Shown piece after piece: positions 9,921 to 19,509 of a DNA stretch of 64,000 bases. A program made the position numbers and the translations under genes. The notes beneath the pieces were generated by a model. The model made no database searches. It was not told the DNA's origin and saw only the letters and a list, made by a program, of their open reading frames with translations. The stretch lies in contig CACBNQ010000006.1 in assembly GCA_902540655.1 (NCBI GenBank), positions 1 to 64,000 on the forward strand, in the 5' to 3' direction. Every line of letters begins with the position of its first letter. Within the stretch, counting starts at the first letter, position 1. Origin of the DNA: an uncultured Alphaproteobacteria bacterium. GTDB taxonomy: Bacteria > Pseudomonadota > Alphaproteobacteria > Rhodobacterales > Rhodobacteraceae.

Positions 9921-11318
9921 TCAATCAACATAAATATTTAATCTATCAAGTGTTTGATGTTTTCCTAATATTTCCATAATATGAACGATGCTAGGTGATG
10001 ACGTTGATCCAGTTAAAGATATCCTTAGGGGAATACCAATATCACGGAACTTCAAGCTACTTTCTTCGCAATAATTATTTATGAATTCGTTTAAAAGTTT
10101 CGAATTCCAAGCAAAATTTGTTCCTTTAATAGCATACACGAAATTTGAAATTATCTTTCTAGAATTATCATCTAACAGTGCTAAAGCTTTTTTATCTATA
10201 AATTCATCTGCTTCAATTAAAAATGAGGAAGCCTCAAATATTTCCCCAAGTGAAGTACACCTCTCGATTACTAGAGGCAAATACTGTCGCAATTTTTCTG
10301 AAATAGTTTCTGATAAACTTATGTCTTTATAAATCTTTATATATTGTAAAAGTAATTTATGAATTTCATCTGCTGGTTTTGATATCAGGTGCTTTTTAGA
10401 TATATTTAAAAGCTTTTTCATATCAAACCTAGAAGGACTTTTTCCTATTCCATCTAGTGTAAACCAGGAAATTGCTTGGTTTAAATTGAAAAACTCCTCA
10501 TTTTTATAGCTCCAACCAAGCCTCGCAAGATAGTTTAACATTGCATCTGGTAAAAATCCTTCTTGCTTAAAGTCTAGCAAGCTACTTTTCCCATCTCTTT
10601 TTGATAGTTTTTCGCCTCTCTCACTGTGGATAAGGGGAATGTGTGCAAATTCTGGAATTGCCCAATTTAATGCTTGGTATACAAGTAATTGCTTAACGGT
10701 GTTTGTAAGATGATCTTCTCCTCTTATAACATGACTGATCTTCATGTTATGATCATCCACTACAACTGCTAGATTATATGTTGAGCTACCATCGCTTCGC
10801 GCAATCACAAAATCTTCTATTGTGCTCAAATCCCATGATAGTTCTCCTCTTACTTTATCAGTGAAAGCTATTCGAGAAGGATCACTTGGAACTTTGAATC
10901 GCACCACGTATTGTTTATTAGGTTGTGTATTTTTACTATGATCTCTCCATGGTGATCTGAAAGCAGTTTCTTGTGTACCGATTTTTTCAATATTACTTTC
11001 CGTATGATTTTCTTTCTCGGAGAAGCACCTAAAGGCTAATCCCTTTTCTAATAAATAATCAATTATTTGTTTATGTTTATTTTGGTTTTGTCGTTGAAAA
11101 ACTATTTCTTCATCCCAAAGGATATTTAACCACTTAATATCATTTATAATTTTTTCCGTTAAAGAACTGTTGGATCTTTTTAAATCAGTATCTTCAATGC
11201 GTAGGAGAAATTTTCCTTTCATGCTTTTTGCGAAAAGATAGTTAAAGAGTGCTGTTCTAGCCCCTCCAATATGTAAGTTTCCTGTTGGCGAAGGAGCAAA
11301 TCTTGTTCTTATTTCCAT
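9921..11318 (-). CDS. gltX: Glutamyl-tRNA synthetase
   Basis: RFAPSPTGNLHIGGARTALFNYLFA and GEKLSKRDG signature motifs. Confidence 0.97.
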   Translation of the reverse strand: MEIRTRFAPSPTGNLHIGGARTALFNYLFAKSMKGKFLLRIEDTDLKRSNSSLTEKIINDIKWLNILWDEEIVFQRQNQNKHKQIIDYLLEKGLAFRCFSEKENHTESNIEKIGTQETAFRSPWRDHSKNTQPNKQYVVRFKVPSDPSRIAFTDKVRGELSWDLSTIEDFVIARSDGSSTYNLAVVVDDHNMKISHVIRGEDHLTNTVKQLLVYQALNWAIPEFAHIPLIHSERGEKLSKRDGKSSLLDFKQEGFLPDAMLNYLARLGWSYKNEEFFNLNQAISWFTLDGIGKSPSRFDMKKLLNISKKHLISKPADEIHKLLLQYIKIYKDISLSETISEKLRQYLPLVIERCTSLGEIFEASSFLIEADEFIDKKALALLDDNSRKIISNFVYAIKGTNFAWNSKLLNEFINNYCEESSLKFRDIGIPLRISLTGSTSSPSIVHIMEILGKHQTLDRLNIYVD

Positions 11319-11337
11319 GAGTAAGACTTATAGGCTA

Positions 11338-11979
11338 TTAGTATTGCCTTATCAAGCCGATCAGAATCCCCTGAATACTAATTTGACCAGCTGAATATAT
11401 TCTGGTTTCAAACAGTTCGTTTGCGGCCTCTAGAGCGATTGTATCACCTCTTTTTCTAAACCTTTTCAATGTGGCTTCATTTTCATCTGTTAAAGCTACC
11501 ACGATTTCACCATTATTTGCTGAGCTCTGCTTTTTGATAATTGCATAATCTCCATCATTTATGCCAGCGTCAATCATTGATTCCCCTTTTATTTCGAGAA
11601 TAAAACTATCCGACCCTTTTGTTAAAAACTTTGATACGAATAAAGAGCTCTCTCCTGTCTCAATCGCCTCTATAGGGAGGCCAGCTGCAATTCTTCCAAT
11701 TACTGGCAACTCAACGATATGATTATCAAGTTTATCATTTTTATTGTCTGAAGACTTTGACCTTATATTTGGTAATTTTAAAATCTCGATTGCTCTCGCT
11801 TTGAAAGGTAATTTTCTAATAAATCCTCTATCTTCGAGAGCAGAAATAAGACGATGAATTCCTGACTTTGATTTAAGGCCCACTTTATTTTTCATTTCTT
11901 CGAAAGAGGGGGTAACACCAGACAGAGCTATTCTTTTTTCGAGAAATAATAAAAGTTCACATTGCTTTTTTGTTAACAT
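11338..11979 (-). CDS. lexA: LexA repressor
   Basis: N-terminal wHTH, cleavage-site region ELPVIGRIAAGLPIEA, ESMIDAGINDGDYAIIKKQ Ser/Lys dyad region; SOS box upstream. Confidence 0.96.
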   Translation of the reverse strand: MLTKKQCELLLFLEKRIALSGVTPSFEEMKNKVGLKSKSGIHRLISALEDRGFIRKLPFKARAIEILKLPNIRSKSSDNKNDKLDNHIVELPVIGRIAAGLPIEAIETGESSLFVSKFLTKGSDSFILEIKGESMIDAGINDGDYAIIKKQSSANNGEIVVALTDENEATLKRFRKRGDTIALEAANELFETRIYSAGQISIQGILIGLIRQY

Positions 11980-11995
11980 AAGTACCTCGTACTAT

Positions 11996-12010
11996 GTTCT
12001 ATATATGTTC
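11996..12010 (-). promoter_or_regulatory. LexA-binding SOS box upstream of lexA
   Basis: GTTC TATATAT GTTC direct repeat, matching the alphaproteobacterial SOS consensus GTTC-N7-GTTC, 16 bp upstream of the lexA start. Confidence 0.85.
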
Positions 12011-12027
12011 TTTTTAAAGGTGTCAAT

Positions 12028-13212
12028 TTAAAAATCAATTATATCTACAATTTGATCTTTTAAATTTAATGATGATCCTGGAGGAATAATTAAAAGACAG
12101 TTTGATTTTATAAGAACAGAATGTAATGAGCTGTCTTGTTTTGGAAATGGTTTTACATATTGTGTTGCTTCCTCTTGGTATGTAAATGCTCTCATGTAGT
12201 GTTCTCGTTTCGAAGTTGGATTTTTAATGTCTTCAGACAACAAAGCTTTTCGTGTAATCATTCTTTCAAGCCTTCCCCCTAGCATTTTTTTAATTAACGC
12301 TACAATAAATAACTTGCTACATACAATGCTCGATATCGGATTGCCTGGAAGACAAAAAATAATTTTACTATCCAATTTCCCTATAATTAATGGTTTTCCA
12401 GGTTTTATCGGTATCCCATCCACAAGAATTTTTATTCCCAGTTTACTGTAATGCTTACGTATAAGGTCATAATTACCCTTTGATACACCTCCTAGTGTTA
12501 TGATTATTTGAGATTGTTTGGTGTTTTCGAGGGCACAGATTATCTCATCAAGGTTATCTCGACATATTGGAGCGATAGTTACCTCTGCTCCCTCATTTTC
12601 TAACATAGATTTGATGCCATATGGGCTGGATGAATAAATACTGTTTTTTTTTGCTTTGCTTCCTAAAGCTAAAATCTCATTTCCGGTTGGAATTATACAA
12701 ACCTTCGGTTTTTTTATAACAGAAACTTTTTCTAAATTAAGGGAAGCTAAAGCAGAAATAAGCTTGTAATCGATTAACATGGGGTTAGAAATTATTTGAC
12801 CCTTCTTAAAATCTAATCCTGTTTTTCTGACATATGGGCTTTTTTTATCATAATCATTGACATACATGAAATTTCCTTGGCTCCAAGTGTTCTCTTGAAT
12901 TGCAACAAAATCAGCATTTTTAGGCATTCTAGATCCAGTATAAACTTTTACACATTCATTGGACTTAATCGTGTAGCACGATCTGGCGCCAGCAGGTGTC
13001 TCGCCTAATAATTTAAACTTATCAATCTTTCCTAAAGATGACTTCTTAACGGCAAATCCGTCCATAGAGGATGTATCAAATTCAGGGACACTTTTGTTTA
13101 TGGTGATAGGTTTTGAAAGAGTTCTGCCAAACGAGTCTTTTAAGTATATATTTTCAGTTAAACATGGAAAATCTTGTTTTAATATTTTCTTTAGTGCTCT
13201 GGAAACTTTCAT
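12028..13212 (-). CDS. moeA: Molybdopterin molybdotransferase MoeA
   Basis: DTSSMDGFAVK, GETPAGA, VYTGSRMPKNADFVAIQE, PTGNEI, LGGVSKGNYD, CLPGNPISS. Confidence 0.95.
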   Translation of the reverse strand: MKVSRALKKILKQDFPCLTENIYLKDSFGRTLSKPITINKSVPEFDTSSMDGFAVKKSSLGKIDKFKLLGETPAGARSCYTIKSNECVKVYTGSRMPKNADFVAIQENTWSQGNFMYVNDYDKKSPYVRKTGLDFKKGQIISNPMLIDYKLISALASLNLEKVSVIKKPKVCIIPTGNEILALGSKAKKNSIYSSSPYGIKSMLENEGAEVTIAPICRDNLDEIICALENTKQSQIIITLGGVSKGNYDLIRKHYSKLGIKILVDGIPIKPGKPLIIGKLDSKIIFCLPGNPISSIVCSKLFIVALIKKMLGGRLERMITRKALLSEDIKNPTSKREHYMRAFTYQEEATQYVKPFPKQDSSLHSVLIKSNCLLIIPPGSSLNLKDQIVDIIDF

Positions 13213-13697
13213 TTTTTAATACTTTCTTTTCTCTTATAGTTACCAGTTTTCCCACCTTTTTTTTCTAACAAAGATATATTTTTAATATAAACAGACTTAT
13301 CTACTCCTTTTACCATATCATAAATTGTTAGAGCAGAAACAGTAACAGCAGTTAGTGCTTCCATCTCTACTCCAGTTTTCTCTTCAGATTTTACAGTGCT
13401 TACTATCTCGAGTTCTTCCTCTAGAAATCTAAAAATAATGTCGCTACTATCCAGATTAATGTTATGACACAAAGGGATTAAACTTGACGTTTGCTTTGCT
13501 CCCATAATACCAGCAATTCTAGCAACATTAATCACGTTTCCTTTTTTAAGTTTATCATTTTTTATCATTGTGAGTATTTTTTTAGAAAGCCAAACAGTAG
13601 CAATTGCCTTTGCATACCTTGATGATTTTTTCTTTTTTGAAATGTCAACAATTCTTGCATTGCCTTTGTTATCAAGATGACTAAATTCTTTATCCAT
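13209..13697 (-). CDS. moaC: Cyclic pyranopterin monophosphate synthase MoaC
   Basis: AGIMGAKQTSSLIPLCHNI, KTGVEMEALTAVTVSALTIYDMVK. Confidence 0.96.
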   Translation of the reverse strand: MDKEFSHLDNKGNARIVDISKKKKSSRYAKAIATVWLSKKILTMIKNDKLKKGNVINVARIAGIMGAKQTSSLIPLCHNINLDSSDIIFRFLEEELEIVSTVKSEEKTGVEMEALTAVTVSALTIYDMVKGVDKSVYIKNISLLEKKGGKTGNYKRKESIKK

Positions 13698-14482
13698 TAT
13701 TGATTCATCAGCAATTTTGTTGCTTCTTCAATATCTTTTTGCCTCATTAAACTTTCTCCAACTAGAAATGATGATACTCCAAGCTTAGCTAGCCTTTCCA
13801 AATCACTCTTTTTTGAAAAGCCAGATTCAGATATTACTGTCTTATTTTTAGGAACATCGGGCAATAGCTTGACTGTGGTTTCGATATCAGTGTTGAATGT
13901 GTTAAGGTCTCTATTATTTATACCAATTATATTTGACGAGAAATGCTTGGTTGCTTCGAGCTCTTCAAGAGAATGTACCTCTAAGATACATTCTAATCCA
14001 ATATCCAAAGCCATAGATTCAATAGTCTTATTGTCTTCAATTGAGTTCATACCAATTATAATAAGGATGCAGTCAGCGCCAAGGTTTTTTGACTCTATCA
14101 CCTGAAGAGGATCAACCATAAACTCTTTTCTAAGAATGGGTATAGACACTACGTCCTTAATTTGAGCGATGTAATCATTTGAACCTTTAAAATACGTTGC
14201 ATCTGTTAAAACAGACAGACACGAAGCTCCACCTTTTTCATAAGATATTGCTAATTCCGTTGGGTTAAAATCTTTCCTAATAATCCCTTTTGATGGAGAT
14301 GCTCTTTTAATTTCAGTTATTAACGTATAATTCTCGTCCCCTAGTTTCCTAAGGGAGTTTTCAAAACTCTCATTGTTTTGGGAAGACTTAATTAAATTCA
14401 GTTTATCATGTTTTAGCTTGTTTTTGTCTAATTTACTTACTTCTTCCAATTTTGTAAGCTTTATTTTATCTAATATACTCAT
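13697..14482 (-). CDS. trpC: Indole-3-glycerol phosphate synthase
   Basis: LITEIKRASPSKGIIRKDFNP, ILRKEFMVDPLQVIES, IIGINNRDLNTF, ISESGF. Confidence 0.97.
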   Translation of the reverse strand: MSILDKIKLTKLEEVSKLDKNKLKHDKLNLIKSSQNNESFENSLRKLGDENYTLITEIKRASPSKGIIRKDFNPTELAISYEKGGASCLSVLTDATYFKGSNDYIAQIKDVVSIPILRKEFMVDPLQVIESKNLGADCILIIIGMNSIEDNKTIESMALDIGLECILEVHSLEELEATKHFSSNIIGINNRDLNTFNTDIETTVKLLPDVPKNKTVISESGFSKKSDLERLAKLGVSSFLVGESLMRQKDIEEATKLLMNQ

Positions 14483-15498
14483 CGTAATGAAGTTTTCGCT
14501 ACTTTTAAGTTTTCAATAAGCTCTTTTGTCTTTCCAGAAAGTAATGTATCGGAAGCTAATATAACTCCATCTTGAATATTTTTTACTTTTTCACTTATAT
14601 TTAATGCAACAGCACTGTTAAAAATAACTGAGTAAAAAAAACCACTCATTTCCCCATTTACTAATTTCTCAATTTTTTGAGCATTGTAGTTAGGAGATCC
14701 TCCCAAAATTTCTGAAAAATCACACGTTTTTAAATTTGCATCTTCAGGGCTAATTTTGAACTCTCGAATTTTACCCCTATCAAGTTCAACCACATAAGTT
14801 TCACCGGTGATAGAAATCTCATCAGTCCCATCCGATCCGTGAACGACCCAAGCTCTCTGAGTATTTAAATTTCTAAGAACCTCTATCATTTTGTTAGCTA
14901 ATGATTTTTCATAGACACCAATAAGTTGAAAGTTAACAGAAGCTGGGTTAGTTAGAGGGCCTAGTATATTAAATACTGTTCTATAGCCGAGCTCTTGCCT
15001 AACAGGCATTACGTTTTTCATAGCAGGATGATAAATAGGAGCCAACATAAAACAATAATCAAATTGTTCCAAGGATTTTTGTGCAATTTTTGGTTCCATA
15101 AAAGTATTTATGCCAAGTATCTCAAGAGTATCAGAGGCTCCAGCGAGTGAGGAAATTTTTCTATTACCATGTTTGGCTACTTTCATACCAGTAGAAGCAA
15201 CAAGCAGCGAGCTCGCCGTCGAAATATTTAGCGTATTCATTCCATCTCCACCGGTTCCTACAATATCTACAGCATTTTCACCATTTAAAACTTTTAGAGA
15301 TTTTTTCCTCATAATAGAGGCAGCAGCCGTAAGCTCATCTATGCTTTCGCCGCGCACTTTTAAAGATGTAAGAAATGAAGACATTTCGACTTCTGACAAA
15401 TTACCATCCATTATGTTTTCAAAAACAAGCTCGGCGTCATTAAACGATATGGGGCCTTGTGTTGCTTTTGATAATAATTCTTTAACTTTTTCATGCAT
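14479..15498 (-). CDS. trpD: Anthranilate phosphoribosyltransferase (start at MHEKVKELL, ATG at 15498)
   Basis: DIVGTGGDGMNTLNISTASSLLVASTGMKVAKHGNRKISS, HPAMKNVMPVRQELGYRTVFNILGPLTNP. Confidence 0.96.
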   Translation of the reverse strand: MHEKVKELLSKATQGPISFNDAELVFENIMDGNLSEVEMSSFLTSLKVRGESIDELTAAASIMRKKSLKVLNGENAVDIVGTGGDGMNTLNISTASSLLVASTGMKVAKHGNRKISSLAGASDTLEILGINTFMEPKIAQKSLEQFDYCFMLAPIYHPAMKNVMPVRQELGYRTVFNILGPLTNPASVNFQLIGVYEKSLANKMIEVLRNLNTQRAWVVHGSDGTDEISITGETYVVELDRGKIREFKISPEDANLKTCDFSEILGGSPNYNAQKIEKLVNGEMSGFFYSVIFNSAVALNISEKVKNIQDGVILASDTLLSGKTKELIENLKVAKTSLR

Positions 15499-16081
15499 TA
15501 TATGATTCCAAAATACGCAAAAAGTTATGAAGAATTTGTTTTCCACAAGTTGTCTTAATTGATTCTGGGTGGAATTGTAGGCCAAATATAGGTAACTCAC
15601 GGTGCATAATAGCCATAATAGTCTCATCTCTAGACTTTGCAATGGCTGCAAGTGAAGAGGGTAGGGTTTTAGGATCTACACAAAGAGAATGATATCTTGT
15701 AGCTTTAAAAGGCGATGACAAGTTCTTAAAGATCATATGCTTTTGAGAGTGATAAACCATGTCTACTTTTCCATGCATTATCTCAGAGGCACTAATTATT
15801 TTTGCACCGAAAGCTGCACCTATAGCTTGATGGCCTAGACAAACGCCTAATAATGGAATTTTCCGGTTGTCTGCAATTGCCTTTACTAAGTCAACTGATA
15901 TTCCAGCTTTTTCAGGACCACGCGGGCCCGGGGAAATTACGATTCCTTTTGGTTTTAAGTTAATAATCTGATCAACTGCAATTTCATCATTTCTGTGAAC
16001 TTGAGCTTCATAACCTAATTCACCAAAATAATGATATAGGTTATAGGTAAAACTATCGTAATTATCTATAATCAATAGCAT
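15491..16081 (-). CDS. trpG: Anthranilate synthase glutamine amidotransferase component
   Basis: IIDNYDSFTYNLYHYFGELG, PLLGVCLGHQAIG, FGLQFHPESIKT. Confidence 0.96.
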   Translation of the reverse strand: MLLIIDNYDSFTYNLYHYFGELGYEAQVHRNDEIAVDQIINLKPKGIVISPGPRGPEKAGISVDLVKAIADNRKIPLLGVCLGHQAIGAAFGAKIISASEIMHGKVDMVYHSQKHMIFKNLSSPFKATRYHSLCVDPKTLPSSLAAIAKSRDETIMAIMHRELPIFGLQFHPESIKTTCGKQILHNFLRILESYNA

Positions 16082-16082
16082 C

Positions 16083-17591
16083 TTAATCCCCAAAAAAATG
16101 TATTGAGTCTTCTGCTGCTTTAATCAAAGCTTTTGATTTGTTTACTGTTTCTTGAAATTCTTTTTCTGCATCACTATCAAAAACTACTCCACCACCAGCC
16201 TGCAGATATAAATCCTGATTTTTGAGTATAGCAGTTCTTATAGCTATACAGAAATCCATTTGCCCCGATGCTCCAAAATAACCAACTCCTCCACCAAATA
16301 TACTTCTTTTTTGATTTTCTAATTCATCTATTATTTCCATAGCTCTAATCTTGGGAGCACCAGAAACTGTTCCAGCCGGTAAACCTGAGAGAAGAGCGCG
16401 GATGTTATTAACATTTTTAGAAAGCTTTCCCTTAACATTTGAAACTATATGCATGACGTGACTATATCGTTCAATAACAAAACTTTCTGTAATTTTCACT
16501 GATCCTATTTTGGACACTCTGCCTATATCATTTCGTCCGAGATCGAGAAGCATAAGGTGCTCTGCAAGTTCCTTTTTATCATTCAATAACTCGTTTTCCA
16601 ATGATTTATCTTCACTCTCGTTAAGACCTCTAGGTCTTGTGCCAGCTATTGGTCGAATTGTAACCTCGTCATCATTTTCGACCTTAACAAGTATTTCTGG
16701 GCTAGACCCTATTATGCTGAAATCATTAAAATTAAAATAAAACATATAGGGAGATGGGTTTGTCCGTCTTAGAGATCTATACAATGAAAAACCTGGTAAT
16801 AAATATTTCATTTTCCATCTTTGACTTGGTACCACTTGAAAGATATCCCCACTTTTAATATAATTTTTGGCCCTATTAACTATATTTAAATAGGCTGTTT
16901 TGGTGAAATTAGATACTGGTTTCCCAAGGTAATTTTTAGGTTTTTTCTTTGCCTTTGCTTTTTTTCTTGGAATTGCGACTTGCATGACCGTTTCCTCAAT
17001 CAGTCTTACTGAGTTGTTATAGGTTTTTTGTAAAGATTGCCTATCGTTTGCCCAAGCTGGTGATGCAACAATTAATTCATTTTTTATTGCATCTAATACA
17101 ATAAGAACAGTCGGTCTAATTAATCTTATGTCAGGAACACCTAGCTCGTCATAATTTACATTAGGTAAGTTTTCTAATAGCCTTATCACGTCATAGCTTA
17201 CATAACCAAATAAACCTGCAATCATAGGAGGAAGTTCCAAAGGTATATCAATTTTGCACCTATCAATGGTGTCTTTAAGTTCCTCCAAGGGGTTCTTGCT
17301 TAATTCCTTAAACCTCAGTTTATTAGATTCCTGTAAGTTTTCTGCAATTTTGCATCCACCCATCTTACTTTCCCAAACTAGATCAGGTCTCATTCCGATG
17401 ATTGAATAACGAGCTTTATTTTCTCCACCGGTCACCGATTCAAACAAAAAGCAATTATTTTGACTCCCACAAACTTTTTCAAAAATTGAAACAGGGGTCT
17501 CTTTGTCGGCAATTATTTTTTTAAAAATTAATTGATTGTGGTTACCAATTTTTTTAAATTTTTGGAAGCTTGGAAATATCTCATTAATCAT
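16083..17591 (-). CDS. trpE: Anthranilate synthase component I
   Basis: GDIFQVVPSQRW, IGSSPEILVKVE, RPIAGTRPRG, LPAGTVSGAPKIRAMEIIDELE. Confidence 0.97.
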   Translation of the reverse strand: MINEIFPSFQKFKKIGNHNQLIFKKIIADKETPVSIFEKVCGSQNNCFLFESVTGGENKARYSIIGMRPDLVWESKMGGCKIAENLQESNKLRFKELSKNPLEELKDTIDRCKIDIPLELPPMIAGLFGYVSYDVIRLLENLPNVNYDELGVPDIRLIRPTVLIVLDAIKNELIVASPAWANDRQSLQKTYNNSVRLIEETVMQVAIPRKKAKAKKKPKNYLGKPVSNFTKTAYLNIVNRAKNYIKSGDIFQVVPSQRWKMKYLLPGFSLYRSLRRTNPSPYMFYFNFNDFSIIGSSPEILVKVENDDEVTIRPIAGTRPRGLNESEDKSLENELLNDKKELAEHLMLLDLGRNDIGRVSKIGSVKITESFVIERYSHVMHIVSNVKGKLSKNVNNIRALLSGLPAGTVSGAPKIRAMEIIDELENQKRSIFGGGVGYFGASGQMDFCIAIRTAILKNQDLYLQAGGGVVFDSDAEKEFQETVNKSKALIKAAEDSIHFFGD

Positions 17592-17592
17592 T

Positions 17593-19500
17593 TCAGCTAG
17601 TTCTTCGCAGATTTAATAAGGTACTTTCTATTAACCTTTCGTTGACTTTTATTTCAGCATTCTGCTTTATAAAGTTTAGATAATTATTTATAAAATTTTG
17701 TCGTAAGCTTCTTTTGAAAAATTCTTTTCGTTGCGCTGTAAGTGTGCTCTTTAACTCGTTGTCTATATCATTAGGAGTTATAGTTCCAACAAAAGCTAGA
17801 AAAAGTTTAGAGTCATCATAGAAAAATAAAAATTCTTTTTCCTCAAGAGAAAAAATTCGTTCCATAAGTTCTTGGGTCATTTTAGTGTCTATATTAAACC
17901 TAAAAACTTTTTTATTCTTTATCTCGACAAAGATGTCTTCACGACTATTCATTTCAAATAATTGATTTAGGAAGCCCTCGCTTTTTGCATTTACTTTTTT
18001 ATCGAAGTAAGATTTTGCCGCAATAAGTATATTTTCTTTTTGCAAAATCTTTTCGATATCTTCTGATACTTCCGTCAAATCTAAACTCCTCGATTTTATC
18101 TCTTTGTCTAGTTTTACACTAAGTAATGAATTATCAGGTAATACTGTGAATTCAGTAATTTGATCACTTGCATTGTCGAATAATGCCTTTGCGTTCGGAT
18201 TCCTTTTAAACCTGTCTGGTAATTCATTGTTTTCGATTTCTATTAACTCTATTGAAATTGAAAATCTTGATGCCAAATCTTCCAAAGTCTGCCCAGCAGC
18301 AACTTCATTATTGAGATCTTCTAGGATTTTAAAAGTTTCATTTTTAGCTTTCTCAGACTCAAGAAGATTTCTAATATCATTTTTAGCATCGGAAAAAGTA
18401 GTCTGATTTTCTGCTACGATCTCTCTTATTCTGTAAATTGCCAAACCTAAATCTGTCTCATAGGGACCATAAACCCCGACATTCTCTTCATCAAATAGTT
18501 CCATAAGGTTGGGCTGGTCTATAGAGCTTGATTTATTAATATAGCCTAAAGTAACGTCATCTGTTTTTAAGCCTCTGGAGGAAATCTCCTCGTCGAATAG
18601 TTTTGGGTTGGATTTTAATTCTTGGATACGTTTGTCATTTTTATTGTCTGTATTCGAAAAATATAGAATGTCAATAAGACGCTTCTCTTCTGTTCGAAAA
18701 CTAGCTATATTTTCGTTATAGTAGTCGTTAATTGACTTGTTTTCTATGTTCTGTTGCTTGGCAAATTTTTCAAAATCTAAATATCCAATTTGAAATATTT
18801 TCTTATTTGGAGACTTAAATTCATCTTTTCTTTCTTCAAAATATTTTGAAATATCCTTGCTGGTAGGTTTCTTTGATGCGTTCCTAAAAGTGTTTTCTTG
18901 AAGTTCTATATAAGAGACATATCTGCTTTGGAAATAATGAGCTATAGATTTCTCGATCATCCCAGTATCAATTTTTGTGGGTGCTTCGAAAACGTCTAGT
19001 ATGAGCTCTCTGACAAGATCATCCTTTAAAGTTTTTTCGAACTCCTTAATATCTACTCCGGTTGCAGTTACATATCTCTTGTATTTCTCGACATCAAAAT
19101 CTCCACTTATATTTTTGAAGGTATCAACTGTTTTTAAATAGCCTGCAACACTTGTATCCTCTCTAGAGATTTCATTAGTTTTTAAGAGATCATCAAAAAT
19201 TTTTTTTGCTATAAGATCGTTCAAAGCTCTATTTATTAAGCCATATTTTTTTGCCTCTTCTATTGTTAAATTTACATTGTTTTCTTTTGAAAAATTAACA
19301 ATTTCATTTTCTACACTTCTTAAAAATTCATTGATAGATATTTTTTCTTGTCCTACGGTAGCTATGTTTCGTCCGGTAGAACCCAAAATTACATCTTGAA
19401 TCCCAAATCCTGCTAAGCTTATTATTACAACAGATACCATTATCCATGCAAAAAACTTACTAATATTCCCTTTGAAGCTTGCCACAATTTCTCCTGTCAA
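17593..19500 (-). CDS. PpiD/SurA-like membrane-anchored periplasmic folding protein (SurA_N family, peptidyl-prolyl isomerase-like)
   Basis: 635 aa, single N-terminal TM (FFAWIMVSVVIISLAGFGI), SurA_N-like domain; located upstream of trpE as in other alphaproteobacteria. Confidence 0.75.
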   Translation of the reverse strand: MTGEIVASFKGNISKFFAWIMVSVVIISLAGFGIQDVILGSTGRNIATVGQEKISINEFLRSVENEIVNFSKENNVNLTIEEAKKYGLINRALNDLIAKKIFDDLLKTNEISREDTSVAGYLKTVDTFKNISGDFDVEKYKRYVTATGVDIKEFEKTLKDDLVRELILDVFEAPTKIDTGMIEKSIAHYFQSRYVSYIELQENTFRNASKKPTSKDISKYFEERKDEFKSPNKKIFQIGYLDFEKFAKQQNIENKSINDYYNENIASFRTEEKRLIDILYFSNTDNKNDKRIQELKSNPKLFDEEISSRGLKTDDVTLGYINKSSSIDQPNLMELFDEENVGVYGPYETDLGLAIYRIREIVAENQTTFSDAKNDIRNLLESEKAKNETFKILEDLNNEVAAGQTLEDLASRFSISIELIEIENNELPDRFKRNPNAKALFDNASDQITEFTVLPDNSLLSVKLDKEIKSRSLDLTEVSEDIEKILQKENILIAAKSYFDKKVNAKSEGFLNQLFEMNSREDIFVEIKNKKVFRFNIDTKMTQELMERIFSLEEKEFLFFYDDSKLFLAFVGTITPNDIDNELKSTLTAQRKEFFKRSLRQNFINNYLNFIKQNAEIKVNERLIESTLLNLRRTS

Positions 19501-19509
19501 ACATTAATT

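Noticed and set aside
15499-15651. 51-residue N-terminal extension of the trpD ORF
   Set aside because: It overlaps trpG coding sequence; TrpD homology starts at MHEKVKELL (ATG 15498).
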